A DNA stretch of 64,000 bases. Source: Sphingomonas sp. S1-29 (GTDB taxonomy: Bacteria; Pseudomonadota; Alphaproteobacteria; Sphingomonadales; Sphingomonadaceae). This document shows, piece after piece, positions 18,137-27,617 of the stretch (position 1 is its first letter; every line of letters begins with the position of its first letter). A program made the translations under genes and the position numbers. The notes below the pieces were generated by a model. That model was not told where the DNA came from, searched no databases, and worked only from the letters and a program-made list of their open reading frames with translations. The stretch lies in the NCBI RefSeq assembly GCF_026167545.1, contig NZ_CP110678.1, positions 3,089,501 through 3,153,500 on the forward strand, read 5' to 3'.

Positions 18137-19554
18137 AGGGCGTCGGCACCGACATCGGCACGATCCATTTCGTCGGCATCGGCGGAATCGGCATGTCGGG
18201 CATCGCTGAGGTGATGCATAATCTGGGCTATAGCGTCCAAGGATCGGACGTCGCCGAAAGCTATGTGATCGAAGGCCTGCGCGCGCGCGGCATCCCGGTG
18301 CATATCGGGCACAAGGCCGAGAATGTCGAAGGCGTCGCGGTGGTTGTCACCTCGACCGCGATCAAACCGGGCAATCCCGAGCGCGACTATGCGCTGGCCA
18401 ACCGCATCCCGCTGGTGCGCCGCGCCGAGATGCTGGCCGAATTGATGCGGCTGAAATCGACCGTCGCGGTGGCGGGGACGCACGGCAAGACGACGACGAC
18501 CAGCATGATCGCCGCGATCCTCGATGCCGGCGGGGTCGACCCGACCGTCATCAACGGCGGCATCATCAACAGCTATGGATCGAACGCGCGGCTGGGTGCG
18601 AGCGACTGGATGGTGGTCGAAGCCGACGAAAGCGACGGCAGCTTCCTGCGGCTCGATGGCACGCTGGCGGTGGTGACGAACATCGACCCTGAGCATCTCG
18701 ACCATTATGGCTCGTTCGATCGGGTGAAGGACGCGTTCGTCGAGTTCGTCGAGAATGTGCCGTTTTACGGCGCGGCGATCCTGTGCCTCGACCATCCCGA
18801 GGTGCAGGCGATCATCCCGCGCGTGCGCGATCGCCGCATCGTCACCTATGGCTTTGCCGCACAGGCCGATGTGCGCGGGGTCAATGTGACGCCGCATGTC
18901 GGCGGCAATCGCTTTGAAGTGATCGTCCGCCACCGCGACGGCACCACGCGATCAATCGAAAATATCGAGCTGCCGATGCCCGGCCGCCACAATGTGCAGA
19001 ATGCGCTGGCGTCGATCGCGGTCGCGCTTGAGCTTGGCATCGACGATCCGACGATCGCCAAGGGGTTCGCCGCGTTCACCGGCGTGAAGCGGCGCTTTAC
19101 CCAGGTGGGCGCGGTAGCCTTTGCAGGAGGAGGGGGCGCGGCGATCGTCGACGATTACGGCCATCACCCCGTCGAAATCCGCGCGGTGCTGTCGGCGGCG
19201 CGCGAGAGTGCACAGGGGCGGGTGATCGCGGTGGTGCAGCCGCACCGCTATTCACGGCTCGGCGGGCTGATGGACGAGTTCGCGCAGGCGTTCAACGACG
19301 CCGACATGGTCTATGTGACGCCGGTCTATGCCGCAGGCGAAGCCCCGGTCGAAGGTGTCGATGCCGATGCTTTGGTCGAGAATATCCGTCGGCGCGGGCA
19401 TCGCTCGGCGCAGACGATCGACGGACCCGAGGCGCTGGCGACCGCGCTGGCGGCGGTGGTGCAGCCCGGCGATCAGGTCATCTGCCTGGGGGCGGGCGAC
19501 ATCACGAAATGGGCTGCGGGGCTGGCGCAGGCGATTGAGGCGGCGCGGGGATGA
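18133..19554 (+). CDS. murC: UDP-MurNAc:L-alanine ligase
   Basis: This 473-residue Mur ligase adds the first amino acid to UDP-MurNAc. The start [16 protein letters not shown] (residues 11-26), the ATP loop GTHGKTTTT (115-123), [11 protein letters not shown] and [10 protein letters not shown] are diagnostic. The ATG overlaps the murG stop (ATGA). Its stop is followed after only four bases by the probable GTG start of murB, whose first codons lie in a palindromic repeat. Confidence 0.96.
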   Translation: MKGVGTDIGTIHFVGIGGIGMSGIAEVMHNLGYSVQGSDVAESYVIEGLRARGIPVHIGHKAENVEGVAVVVTSTAIKPGNPERDYALANRIPLVRRAEMLAELMRLKSTVAVAGTHGKTTTTSMIAAILDAGGVDPTVINGGIINSYGSNARLGASDWMVVEADESDGSFLRLDGTLAVVTNIDPEHLDHYGSFDRVKDAFVEFVENVPFYGAAILCLDHPEVQAIIPRVRDRRIVTYGFAAQADVRGVNVTPHVGGNRFEVIVRHRDGTTRSIENIELPMPGRHNVQNALASIAVALELGIDDPTIAKGFAAFTGVKRRFTQVGAVAFAGGGGAAIVDDYGHHPVEIRAVLSAARESAQGRVIAVVQPHRYSRLGGLMDEFAQAFNDADMVYVTPVYAAGEAPVEGVDADALVENIRRRGHRSAQTIDGPEALATALAAVVQPGDQVICLGAGDITKWAAGLAQAIEAARG

Positions 19555-19558
19555 AACC

Positions 19559-20545
19559 GTGACGAAGAACGCCACCCAACCGTTCGTTTCGAGCGAAGTC
19601 GAGAAACCGGGCCTCGCGCACGAACAGCGTTTCTCGACTTCGCTCGAAACGAACGGGAAGGGCGTGCCCGCGCCGCGCGGCCGCCTCACGCCCGCCGCGC
19701 CGCTTGCGCCTTTGGTGTGGTTCAAGACCGGCGGTGCCGCCGAATGGCTGTTCGAACCCGCCGACGCCGACGACCTTGCCGCCTTCCTCGCCGATCTTGA
19801 CCCCGCGATCCCCGTGATGGCGCTCGGCCTCGGATCGAACCTGATCGTGCGCGACGGCGGCGTGCCCGGTGTCGTCGTTCGCCTGGGCAAGCCTTTCGCC
19901 AAGGTCGAGGCGATCGATGCGGTCACGCTTCGCTGCGGCGGCGGCGCATCGGGCATCTTGGTTTCCTCGACCGCGCGCGATGCCGGAATCGGCGGTACCG
20001 AGTTCCTGCGGTCGATCCCTGGCACCGTCGGCGGCTTCGTGCGGATGAACGGCGGTGCCTATGGGCGCGAGGTGAAGGATGTGCTGGTCGCGTGCGACGT
20101 CGTGCTGCGATCGGGCGAGCGGCGGACGCTGAGCGTCGGTGACCTTCGCTACACCTATCGCCACAGCGATTTGCCCGAAGGCGCAGTGGTGGTGTCGGCG
20201 ACCTTCCGCGGCCACCCCGCCGAACCTGCCACGATCCAGGCCGAAATGGACCGCATCGCCGCCGCGCGCGAGGCATCGCAGCCGCTGCGCAGCAAGACCG
20301 GCGGCTCGACCTTCAAGAACCCGCCGGGCGAGAAGGCCTGGGCATTGGTCGATGCGGCGGGCTGTCGTGGGCTGATGCGCGGTGGCGCGCAGGTGAGCGA
20401 GAAACACACCAATTTCCTGATCAATACCGGCGACGCGACCAGCGCCGATATCGAGGCGCTGGGCGACGACGTCCGCGCGCGGGTGAAGGCGGCGTCGCGG
20501 ATCGACCTCGAATGGGAAATTCAGCGAGTGGGGCGTAGCGCGTGA
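19559..20545 (+). CDS. murB: UDP-N-acetylenolpyruvoylglucosamine reductase with repeat-encoded N-terminus
   Basis: This FAD enzyme (328 residues from the GTG at 19559) reduces UDP-GlcNAc-enolpyruvate to UDP-MurNAc. The FAD fold is clear: LVWFKTGGAAEWLF (residues 52-65), LGLGSNLIVRDGG (89-101), RSIPGTVGGFVRMNGGAYG, and GSTFKNP near the C-terminus with the catalytic serine/glutamate region. The start is ambiguous. From 19559 the protein carries a foreign segment (residues 8-33, starting PFVSSEVEKP) encoded by a family A palindrome. A GTG at 19664 gives a 293-residue protein beginning MPAPRGRLTPAAPLAP, close to the usual start, but its GGGAAGG-like binding site is only about three bases away. 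A GGGGA motif at good spacing supports 19559. Its end overlaps ddl. Confidence 0.92.
   Translation: MTKNATQPFVSSEVEKPGLAHEQRFSTSLETNGKGVPAPRGRLTPAAPLAPLVWFKTGGAAEWLFEPADADDLAAFLADLDPAIPVMALGLGSNLIVRDGGVPGVVVRLGKPFAKVEAIDAVTLRCGGGASGILVSSTARDAGIGGTEFLRSIPGTVGGFVRMNGGAYGREVKDVLVACDVVLRSGERRTLSVGDLRYTYRHSDLPEGAVVVSATFRGHPAEPATIQAEMDRIAAAREASQPLRSKTGGSTFKNPPGEKAWALVDAAGCRGLMRGGAQVSEKHTNFLINTGDATSADIEALGDDVRARVKAASRIDLEWEIQRVGRSA
19580..19656. repeat. Family A palindromic repeat overlapping the murB 5' coding region
   Basis: Perfect 28-bp inverted arms (19580-19607 and 19629-19656) flank a 21-base centre. If murB starts at 19559 the element is translated in frame without a stop; otherwise it forms the murC-murB leader and can fold over the initiation region. 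Confidence 0.9.
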
Positions 20546-21483
20546 ACAACAAGAACCTCCACATCGCGGTGCTGATGGGCGGCTGGTCGGCCGAGCGCGA
20601 GGTGTCGCTGATGTCGGGCGCGGGCGTCGCCGATGCGCTCGAATCGCTTGGTCACCGCGTGACGCGGATCGACATGGGGCGCGATGTCGCCGCGCGGCTG
20701 GCCGAAGCCGCGCCCGATCTGGTGTTCAACGCGCTCCACGGCACCCCCGGAGAGGACGGCAGCGTGCAGGGGATGCTCGACCTGATGGGGCTGCGCTACA
20801 CCCATTCGGGGCTGGCGGCATCGGTGATCGCGATCGACAAGGTGCTGACCAAGCAGGCGCTGGTGCCGCACGGCATCCCGATGCCCGGCGGGCGGATCGT
20901 GCCGACCGAGGAACTGTACGCGCGCGACCCGCTGCCGCGCCCTTATGTGCTCAAGCCGGTCAACGAAGGATCGTCGGTGGGCGTCGCGATCGTCACCGAT
21001 GAGGGCAATCACGGCAACCCGATCGCGCGCGACAGCGTGGGGCCGTGGAACGAATTCGACGAATTGCTCGCCGAACCTTTTATCCGTGGCCGTGAACTGA
21101 CGACGGCGGTGCTCGGCGATCAGGCGCTGGGCGTTACCGAATTAAAGCCGACCGGCGGCTTTTACGACTATGCCGCCAAATATACCGACGGGCTGACCGA
21201 GCATGTCTATCCCGCCGACATCCCCGACGCCATCGCGCAGGCGTGCGAGGGGTTCGCGCTCGAAGCGCATCGGTTGCTGGGCTGCAAGGGTGCCTCGCGC
21301 GCCGATTTCCGCTGGGACGACAGCCAGGGGGCCGAAGGGCTGTTCCTGCTCGAGGTCAACACCCAGCCGGGGATGACCCCGCTCAGCCTGGTGCCCGAAC
21401 AGGCGCGGCATCGCGGCATTTCCTACCCGCAACTGGTGCAGCGGATCGTCGATGAAGCGATGCACGATGGGGGGGGCGCGTGA
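20542..21483 (+). CDS. ddl: D-alanine:D-alanine ligase
   Basis: This 313-residue ATP-grasp enzyme makes D-Ala-D-Ala, the substrate of MurF. The start HIAVLMGGWSAEREVSLMSG, the FNALHGTPGEDGSVQGML block, KPVNEGSSVGV (ATP contact), and the C-terminal LLEVNTQPGMTPLSLVPEQA metal-binding stretch are diagnostic. The Ser/Tyr-containing active site appears intact. GTG at 20542 overlaps the murB stop, and its stop overlaps the ftsQ GTG. No vancomycin-resistance-type change is seen. Confidence 0.96.
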   Translation: MNNKNLHIAVLMGGWSAEREVSLMSGAGVADALESLGHRVTRIDMGRDVAARLAEAAPDLVFNALHGTPGEDGSVQGMLDLMGLRYTHSGLAASVIAIDKVLTKQALVPHGIPMPGGRIVPTEELYARDPLPRPYVLKPVNEGSSVGVAIVTDEGNHGNPIARDSVGPWNEFDELLAEPFIRGRELTTAVLGDQALGVTELKPTGGFYDYAAKYTDGLTEHVYPADIPDAIAQACEGFALEAHRLLGCKGASRADFRWDDSQGAEGLFLLEVNTQPGMTPLSLVPEQARHRGISYPQLVQRIVDEAMHDGGGA

Positions 21484-22403
21484 GCAGCATGACTCAGCGT
21501 CGATCGGCCCAGAAGCGAGGCGCGCCCGCCAAACGCAAGCAGCCGGCGAAACGGGCGCGCAAGCCCTCTATCCTCGATCGGACGATCGCGGCGCTGCCGG
21601 TTAGCGAGCTGGCGCTGCGCCGCGCCGCCGCCTGGACCTTTGCGATCGCGGCGGGGGCGGGGGCGATCGGTATCGCCAATTTCTTTGGCGTGCCCGGCGC
21701 GATCGGCGTCGCGGTGGCCGAGGGGATGGGGCGCGCAGGGCTTCGCGTCGATCAGGTCGAGGTGAGCGGGCTGGAGCGGATGGAGCGGATGTCGGTCTAT
21801 GCCGTCGCGCTCGAACAGCAATCGCGCGCGATGCCGCTGGTCGATCTGAACGAAGTGCGCGAGCGGCTGTTGCGCTATGGCTGGATCGCCGATGCGCGGG
21901 TGTCGCGGCGGCTGCCCGATACGCTGGTGATCGACATTGTCGAGCGCACCCCGGCGGCGATCTGGCAGAATAACGGCCAGTTGATGCTGATCGACGAAGC
22001 GGGCACCTTGCTCGAGCCGGTGCGCGCCGATGCGATGCCCAATCTGCCATTGGTGGTGGGTGACGGTGCCAACGCGCAGGAGCCGGCCTATCAGCGGCTG
22101 ATGGCGGCGGCACCCGCGCTTCGCCCGATGGTGCGCGCGGCGACCTGGGTCGGCGATCGCCGCTGGGATTTGCAGTTCGTCTCGGGCGAGGTGCTGTTGC
22201 TGCCGGCCGGTGAGGAACCCGCCGCCAAGGCACTGGTGAAGTTCGCCGAGCTGGACGGGCGCGATCGGTTGCTGGGTGGGCATTATACCCGCTTCGATCT
22301 GCGCGATCCGACCAAGCTGGTGATGCGGCGCAAGGGCGGCGTCGAGAAGGTTGCGCCGGTCGATGCGGGCGGGGAACAATCCCCGACCGTTCGTCCTGAG
22401 TAG
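21480..22403 (+). CDS. ftsQ: Cell division protein FtsQ
   Basis: This bitopic protein (307 residues) links FtsA/FtsZ-side and FtsBL/FtsWI-side divisome components. A basic cytoplasmic N-terminus (about 45 residues, rich in Lys/Arg) precedes one helix (about residues 48-66). The POTRA domain begins VDQVEVSGLERM (about 83-94), and the FtsQ domain follows (GWIADARVSRRLPDTLVIDIVERTPAAIW). The GTG overlaps the ddl stop. The last residues (SPTVRPE) and the TAG stop lie inside a palindromic repeat starting at 22387, so the native C-terminus has probably been replaced. Confidence 0.92.
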   Translation: MSSMTQRRSAQKRGAPAKRKQPAKRARKPSILDRTIAALPVSELALRRAAAWTFAIAAGAGAIGIANFFGVPGAIGVAVAEGMGRAGLRVDQVEVSGLERMERMSVYAVALEQQSRAMPLVDLNEVRERLLRYGWIADARVSRRLPDTLVIDIVERTPAAIWQNNGQLMLIDEAGTLLEPVRADAMPNLPLVVGDGANAQEPAYQRLMAAAPALRPMVRAATWVGDRRWDLQFVSGEVLLLPAGEEPAAKALVKFAELDGRDRLLGGHYTRFDLRDPTKLVMRRKGGVEKVAPVDAGGEQSPTVRPE

Positions 22404-22502
22404 CCATTGAGCTCGTCGAAATGGCGTATCGAAGGACCGTGGGGCAGGCGGGTGCTTCGATACGAGGCTTCGACAAGCTCAGCCTCTACTCAGCACGAAC
22501 GG
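22387..22502. repeat. Family B palindromic repeat across the ftsQ 3' end and ftsQ-ftsA gap
   Basis: The left end CCGTTCGTCCTGAGTAGCC and the right end ...CTACTCAGCACGAACGG form imperfect inverted arms. GAGCTCGTCGAA and TTCGACAAGCTC lie inside, with an extra nested pair (GTATCGAAG / CTTCGATAC). It supplies the ftsQ stop codon and ends 27 bases before ftsA. Confidence 0.8.
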
Positions 22503-22529
22503 ACAGTTTGAAGTAACAGGGGCAGGAAT

Positions 22530-23789
22530 ATGGCGAAAACGGCACCGGAAGGTCTGATCACCGCACTCGACATCGGGTCGTCGAAGGTGTCGGCGGTGAT
22601 CGCGCAGCGCGGCGACGGCGGCGAGCTGGTGGTGCTCGGTACCGGCCAGCGCGAGAGCAAGGGCGTCAAGCGCGGCTATATCGCCGACATGGCAGCGACC
22701 GAGGTCGCGGTGCGCGAGGCGGTCGAGCAGGCCGAGCGGATCGCCGGGGTCGCGATCGAAGACGTGTGGGTGGCGTTTTCCGCAGGGGGCCTGGTGAGCG
22801 ACATCGTCAAGCTCGAGGTCGATCTGGGCGGCCACCGCGTCGAGCAAGGCGATATTGACGATCTGCTAAAGGCCGCGCGCAACGCGCTCGATCCCGCCGG
22901 GCGGATGGTGCTGCACGCACAGCCGACGCGCTACACGCTCGATGGGTTGACCGGGGTGCGCAAGCCCCTGGGGCTGCATGCCGATCGGCTGGGCGTCGAA
23001 ATCCATGTCGTTGCGACCGAAGGCTCGCCGGTGCGCAACCTCGACCTGTGCGTTCGTTCGGCGCATCTCGACGTGAAGTCGATCGTCGCCGCGCCGGTCG
23101 CCACCGGGCTTGCGGTGCTGAGCGAGGAGGAGCGCGAGCTCGGCGTCGCGCTGGTCGAGATCGGCGCGGGGGTGACCAACGTGTCGGTGTATCTGAACGG
23201 CGTGCTGACGGGCCTTGCCTCGATCGCGATGGGGGCCGCCGACGTGACCGACGACATCGCCAGCGCCTTTGGCACCCGCCGCGCGCAGGCCGAGCGGATG
23301 AAATGCTTCCACGGTTCGGCGAACATGAGTCCGCGCGACAATCACGACATGATCGACGTCGCGCCGATGTCGAACGACGAGGATGCCGAAGGGACGCGGA
23401 TCACCAAGGCGCAGTTGATCGCGGTAATCCGGCTGCGGCTCGACCGGCTGATGCAGGAGGTGCAGCGCGAGCTGACCAAGCTCAACTTCGCCGATCCGGT
23501 GGGGCGGCAAATCGTGCTGACCGGCGGCGGCGCCGAATTGAAGGGGATCGCCGATTATGCGCAGCAGGCGCTGGGGCGGACGGTGCGGCTGGGGCGTCCG
23601 CGCGGGCTGACCGCGTTGCCCGAGGCGCATTCGGGGCCGGCGTTCGCGACGCTGGCGGGGCTTGCGATGTTCGCCGCGGCCGACCCGGTCGATTTGCGTG
23701 CGTTTGAACCCACGCACCAGTTGGTCGTTAGACCATCGACGGGCGCGGTATTCAAACGACTGCTGGCCGCTTTCAAGTCGAATTATTGA
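22530..23789 (+). CDS. ftsA: Cell division actin homologue FtsA
   Basis: This 419-residue actin-like ATPase tethers FtsZ to the membrane. The phosphate-1 motif ALDIGSSKVSAVI (residues 12-24), the phosphate-2 motif VEIGAGVTNVSVY and the adenosine loop LTGGGAELKGI are present. The C-terminus GAVFKRLLAAFKSNY is an amphipathic membrane-targeting helix. It follows a repeat-containing gap after ftsQ and has its own GCAGG-like ribosome binding site, so it is not coupled to ftsQ by overlap. Confidence 0.95.
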   Translation: MAKTAPEGLITALDIGSSKVSAVIAQRGDGGELVVLGTGQRESKGVKRGYIADMAATEVAVREAVEQAERIAGVAIEDVWVAFSAGGLVSDIVKLEVDLGGHRVEQGDIDDLLKAARNALDPAGRMVLHAQPTRYTLDGLTGVRKPLGLHADRLGVEIHVVATEGSPVRNLDLCVRSAHLDVKSIVAAPVATGLAVLSEEERELGVALVEIGAGVTNVSVYLNGVLTGLASIAMGAADVTDDIASAFGTRRAQAERMKCFHGSANMSPRDNHDMIDVAPMSNDEDAEGTRITKAQLIAVIRLRLDRLMQEVQRELTKLNFADPVGRQIVLTGGGAELKGIADYAQQALGRTVRLGRPRGLTALPEAHSGPAFATLAGLAMFAAADPVDLRAFEPTHQLVVRPSTGAVFKRLLAAFKSNY

Positions 23790-23803
23790 GGATTTGCGAC
23801 AGC

Positions 23804-23819
23804 AGCCGCATTTGCGGCT
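23804..23819 (+). promoter_or_regulatory. Perfect inverted repeat in the ftsA-ftsZ gap
   Basis: AGCCGCA-TT-TGCGGCT lies 15 bases after the ftsA stop. A second short hairpin (CCTCC...GGAGG, 23867-23884) sits just upstream of the ftsZ ribosome binding site. Either could modulate ftsZ expression separately from ftsA; a protein-binding palindrome is the alternative. No T-run follows. Confidence 0.4.
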
Positions 23820-23899
23820 AGAGTCGCATTAATTGTTCGTGCACAACCGCTGACAAATTTGGGTGCCTCCCGGTTTTCGGAGGCCCAGGGGAGAACACC

Positions 23900-25303
23900 A
23901 TGGGTATCGATTTTCTGCCGCCCGACGTCGACGAGTTGACGCCGCGCATCACCGTGATCGGCGTCGGCGGCGCTGGCGGCAACGCCATCGCCAACATGAT
24001 CCGCGCCGACGTGCAGGGGGTCGAGTTCCTCGTCGCGAACACCGATGCGCAGGCGCTCAAGCAGTCGACCGCACCGCAGCGGATCCAGCTCGGTGCCAAG
24101 ATCACCCAAGGCCTGGGTGCCGGCAGCCGGCCTGAGATCGGCCGCGCTGCCGCCGAAGAGACGATCGAGCAGGTCCAGAAGGCGCTCGAGGGCGCGCATA
24201 TGTGCTTCCTGGCGGCTGGCATGGGCGGCGGCACCGGGACGGGTGCGGCTCCGGTGATCGCCAAGGCGGCGCGCGACATGGGCATCCTCACCGTCGGCGT
24301 GGTGACCAAGCCCTTCTCGTTCGAAGGCAAGCGCCGCTCGGCGTCGGCCGATGCGGGCATCGAAGAGCTGCAGAAGTATGTCGATACGCTGATCGTCATC
24401 CCCAACCAGAATCTGTTCCTGATCGCCAACGCCAACACGACGTTCAAGCAGGCGTTCGAGATGGCCGACGAAGTGCTCCAGCAGGGCGTTCGCGGCATCA
24501 CCGACCTGATGGTGATGCCCGGCCTGATCAACCTCGACTTTGCCGACGTCCGCAGCGTGATGCAGGAAATGGGCAAGGCGATGATGGGCACCGGCGAGGC
24601 CGAGGGCGACAGCCGCGCGATCGAAGCCGCGCAAAAGGCGATCGCCAACCCGCTGCTCGACGGCGTGTCGATGCGCGGCGCCAAGGGCGTGATCGTGTCG
24701 ATCACCGGCGGCGACGACATGCGGCTGCTCGAGGTCGACGAGGCCGCGAACCATATCCGCGAGCTGGTCGATCCCGACGCCAACATCATCTGGGGTTCGG
24801 CGTTCAATCCCGAGCTCGAGGGCCGCATCCGCGTGTCGGTGGTCGCGACCGGAATCGAAGCCGACGGCGAGGCGATGCCCGCGCCGGTCAGCACGCCTGC
24901 CGACACCACGCGCAGCTTCAGCTTCTCGGCACCGCGCAAGAGCGAGCCGGCACCGGCACCGGCACCAGCCCCCGTCGCAGCCGAGCCGCAGCCTGCTGCG
25001 CCCGCGCCGATGGCCGAACCGGCACCCGCACCGGTACAGGCAGAAGACGACGAGCTGGTGCTCGGCGCCGAATCGACGTTGCCGACCGAAGCCGCTGCCT
25101 CGGCCGAGGCCGACGCCCCCAAGCGCCGCTGGCTGACCGGCGAGGCGAACGAGCCCGCGCCGGCCGCTGAACCCGCACCCAAGGCGGGCGGCACCTTGTT
25201 CGAGCGGATGTCGAACGCGGGTCGTGGCCTTAGCCGCGGCACCGAGGACGACAAGGCGCCGCTCGACATTCCGCGCTTCCTGCATCGGCAGAACAACCAG
25301 TGA
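23900..25303 (+). CDS. ftsZ: Cell division tubulin homologue FtsZ
   Basis: This 467-residue GTPase forms the Z ring. The GTPase domain starts [19 protein letters not shown] (residues 16-34) and contains the tubulin signature GGGTGTG (109-115) and the T7 loop NLDFADV. A long Ala/Pro/Glu-rich linker (about residues 325-450, with AP repeats) leads to the conserved C-terminal peptide DIPRFLHR (456-463) that binds FtsA and other partners. The ATG follows GGGGAG at good spacing. The 110-base gap from ftsA may hold its own promoter. Length is normal for alphaproteobacterial FtsZ without a paralogue. Confidence 0.97.
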   Translation: MGIDFLPPDVDELTPRITVIGVGGAGGNAIANMIRADVQGVEFLVANTDAQALKQSTAPQRIQLGAKITQGLGAGSRPEIGRAAAEETIEQVQKALEGAHMCFLAAGMGGGTGTGAAPVIAKAARDMGILTVGVVTKPFSFEGKRRSASADAGIEELQKYVDTLIVIPNQNLFLIANANTTFKQAFEMADEVLQQGVRGITDLMVMPGLINLDFADVRSVMQEMGKAMMGTGEAEGDSRAIEAAQKAIANPLLDGVSMRGAKGVIVSITGGDDMRLLEVDEAANHIRELVDPDANIIWGSAFNPELEGRIRVSVVATGIEADGEAMPAPVSTPADTTRSFSFSAPRKSEPAPAPAPAPVAAEPQPAAPAPMAEPAPAPVQAEDDELVLGAESTLPTEAAASAEADAPKRRWLTGEANEPAPAAEPAPKAGGTLFERMSNAGRGLSRGTEDDKAPLDIPRFLHRQNNQ

Positions 25304-25305
25304 TC

Positions 25306-25341
25306 GGTGCTGCCCGTCCGGCTCGTCGCCGGGCGGGCACC
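25306..25341 (+). terminator. Strong hairpin after ftsZ, likely end of the dcw transcript
   Basis: GCCCG-T-CCGGC pairs with GCCGG-G-CGGGC (11 pairs including one G-U) around a TCGTC loop, starting five bases after the ftsZ stop. No T-run follows, so it may act with Rho or as a 3' stabiliser. Confidence 0.5.
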
Positions 25342-25406
25342 GTCGGTCGCCATTGGCGCGCGCGACAGTCGCGGTTCATCCAGGGCCTGCTATAGCGCGT
25401 GCATTC

Positions 25407-27617
25407 ATGAAGCATTTTCGTATCTTGCGTCCGTCCGTCGCGCTGGCCGCGATCGCGCTTGCCGTGCCCGGTGCGGCGATGGCGCAAGCGAGCCAGGGCG
25501 CAAGCGGGCAGGCGGGGTTCGTACCGCAGCCGACCCCGATCGCCGATCGGCTGGCGGTGCAGATGCGCGCGCTCGCCGCCAATCCCACCGACGCCAATGC
25601 GCTGATCGAGGCGGGTGACCTCAGCGCCCAGCTCGACGATACCGCCGCCGCGCTGCAATTCTTCGCCCGCGCCGAAAGGGTCGCGCCGCGCGACCCGCGG
25701 ATCGCCGCGGGACGCGGGCGCGCGCTGGTGCGGCTGGGCCGACCGGGCGAGGCGCTGCGCCGCTTCGCCGAGGCCGAAGCCGGGCGGATGCCGCCGACGA
25801 GCTTCGCCGCCGATCGCGGCCTTGCCTATGACCTGATCGGCCAGCAGCGCCACGCGCAGGCCGAATATGCCCGCGCGCTGGCGGCGGGCGAGGATGACGA
25901 ACTGCGGCGGCGCTATGCGCTGTCGCTGGCGATTTCGGGCGACAAGGCGGCGGCCGACGCGATGCTCGATCCGCAGTTGCGCGCGCAGGACCGCGCGGCA
26001 TGGCGAACCCGCGCGCTGGTGCTGGCGATCGGCGGCAATTTGCCCGAGGCCGAACGCGTCGCGGTGCAGATGATGCCGGGGTTCGGCACCGCCTATATCC
26101 CGCTGTTCCGCCGGCTGGCCGAAATCCGCGACCCCGCCGACCGTGCCTTCGCCGCGCATCTGGGCGAGTTCACGCGGACGCCTGCGCGGATGGCAGATGC
26201 CACGCTGACCCCGGCGCTCCCCGCATTGCCCGCTGGCGTGCGCGCGGCACCGGTGGCGCTGGCTTCGGTCACCACATCGGGTGCCGCTGCGGCAAGAAAC
26301 GCGAGCGAGCGGCGTCCCAGCGCCGCCGAACGCCGCGCCGCGGCGCGGGCGGAACGGGTTGCCGCGGCGGCCGAGCGGCGGGCGCGGCGAGCTGCCCCTG
26401 CGGTAGCGAGCCGACGCGAGACCGGCCCGGCGACGCCAGAGCGGCAGCCGGCGGCGGTGCCGACGCGGAGCCGCGAACCGGTGCAGGTTGCGGCGGCGCC
26501 CGCGCGGTCGCAGCGATCGGCCGCGGCAACGCCGCTGGCGGAGCGGCGCGCGCCGCTCGTCCGGTCGAGCGTGGCGACGCCGACGCCGCAGCGCGCGCCG
26601 GTACCGTCGAGCCCGGTGCAGGTGGCTGCCGCCCCCACGCCTGCGCCTAATGTTTCGTCGGCGAATGCACAGCCGGTCGCCACCGCGCGCGAGATCCCGC
26701 CGGAGCGGGTCGAGACCGTAGCAGCGACGCCGCAGCCTGGCTTCACCCCGGCGCCCGCAACGCAGGTGGCGGCGACTCCGCCTCCGCAAAGCCCGACCCC
26801 TGCGGCGAGCGCGCCGGTCGCTCCTACGCCAGCACCGGTAGCGGTAGCTGCGACCGAACCGTCGGTGGTGCCGCCGACGAGCGTCGGCGCTATCCCCGCC
26901 GCGATGCCCAACACCGGCGCCGATAGACTGGCGGCGGCCTCGCTCCCCCAGCCGACCACAACAGACGCGACCGAGGCCGCAGCGCCAAGCACGGCCCCGC
27001 GACTCGCGGCAGTCGAGCCCTCGGTCGCTCCGGCCAGCGCCATGCCGTCGCGGTCGGTCGGCGCCGAGGACGGCATCCTCGCCTCGATCGTCCGCGGAAT
27101 CGTCGTCCCCGGCTCCGAACTCGGCGTCGCGCCACTGCCGACCCCGAGCCCGCCGCCCGAGCCCGAAATCGTCGCGACGCCCGAGCCCGCGGCTCCCGAG
27201 CCCGAACCGCCCGTCGCCGCGCCGCCGCCTAAGCCCGAGCCCGTCGAAGCGCCAAAGCCCAAGCCCGCCCCCAAGCCCGCTGCGGCCAAGCCCGCGCCCA
27301 AGGCCGTCGCCAAGAAGCCTGCCGCGCCCAAGCCGCCAGCCGAGCCCGCGCGCCACTGGGTGCAGGTCGCGGGCGGCGCGAACATCTCCGATCTGCCCAA
27401 GGAATGGAAGAAACTGGTCGACAAGGCGCCCGCGGCGATGAAGGGACGCGGCGCATGGACGACACCGCTACGCTTCACGAACCGTCTGCTGACCGGCCCG
27501 TTCAAGACCAGCGCCGAGGCGCAGGGCTTCGTCAACACGCTGACCAAGGCGGGGCTGAGCGGCTTCGCATGGACGAGCGAGGCCGGGCAGAAGATCGCCA
27601 AGCTTCCGGTCCAATGA
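25407..27617 (+). CDS. TPR and SPOR-domain envelope protein
   Basis: This 736-residue exported protein has a signal peptide, with cleavage near AMA-QA (residue 26). TPR-like helices follow (about residues 45-260, [35 protein letters not shown] and similar). A very long Ala/Pro/Val-rich, largely disordered segment runs from about 270 to 635, including a Lys/Pro/Ala-rich stretch (590-640). The C-terminal SPOR domain (about 655-736, [20 protein letters not shown] ... [22 protein letters not shown]) binds denuded glycan at septa. Its place directly after ftsZ supports a role in division or daughter-cell separation. The ATG at 25407 was chosen at the signal peptide. The end overlaps dgt by four bases. 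Confidence 0.85.
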   Translation: MKHFRILRPSVALAAIALAVPGAAMAQASQGASGQAGFVPQPTPIADRLAVQMRALAANPTDANALIEAGDLSAQLDDTAAALQFFARAERVAPRDPRIAAGRGRALVRLGRPGEALRRFAEAEAGRMPPTSFAADRGLAYDLIGQQRHAQAEYARALAAGEDDELRRRYALSLAISGDKAAADAMLDPQLRAQDRAAWRTRALVLAIGGNLPEAERVAVQMMPGFGTAYIPLFRRLAEIRDPADRAFAAHLGEFTRTPARMADATLTPALPALPAGVRAAPVALASVTTSGAAAARNASERRPSAAERRAAARAERVAAAAERRARRAAPAVASRRETGPATPERQPAAVPTRSREPVQVAAAPARSQRSAAATPLAERRAPLVRSSVATPTPQRAPVPSSPVQVAAAPTPAPNVSSANAQPVATAREIPPERVETVAATPQPGFTPAPATQVAATPPPQSPTPAASAPVAPTPAPVAVAATEPSVVPPTSVGAIPAAMPNTGADRLAAASLPQPTTTDATEAAAPSTAPRLAAVEPSVAPASAMPSRSVGAEDGILASIVRGIVVPGSELGVAPLPTPSPPPEPEIVATPEPAAPEPEPPVAAPPPKPEPVEAPKPKPAPKPAAAKPAPKAVAKKPAAPKPPAEPARHWVQVAGGANISDLPKEWKKLVDKAPAAMKGRGAWTTPLRFTNRLLTGPFKTSAEAQGFVNTLTKAGLSGFAWTSEAGQKIAKLPVQ

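Noticed and set aside
19328..19558. murB start upstream in murC, or a frameshift in murB
   Set aside because: The extra upstream frame only shadows murC, and the MurB fold is complete without a shift.
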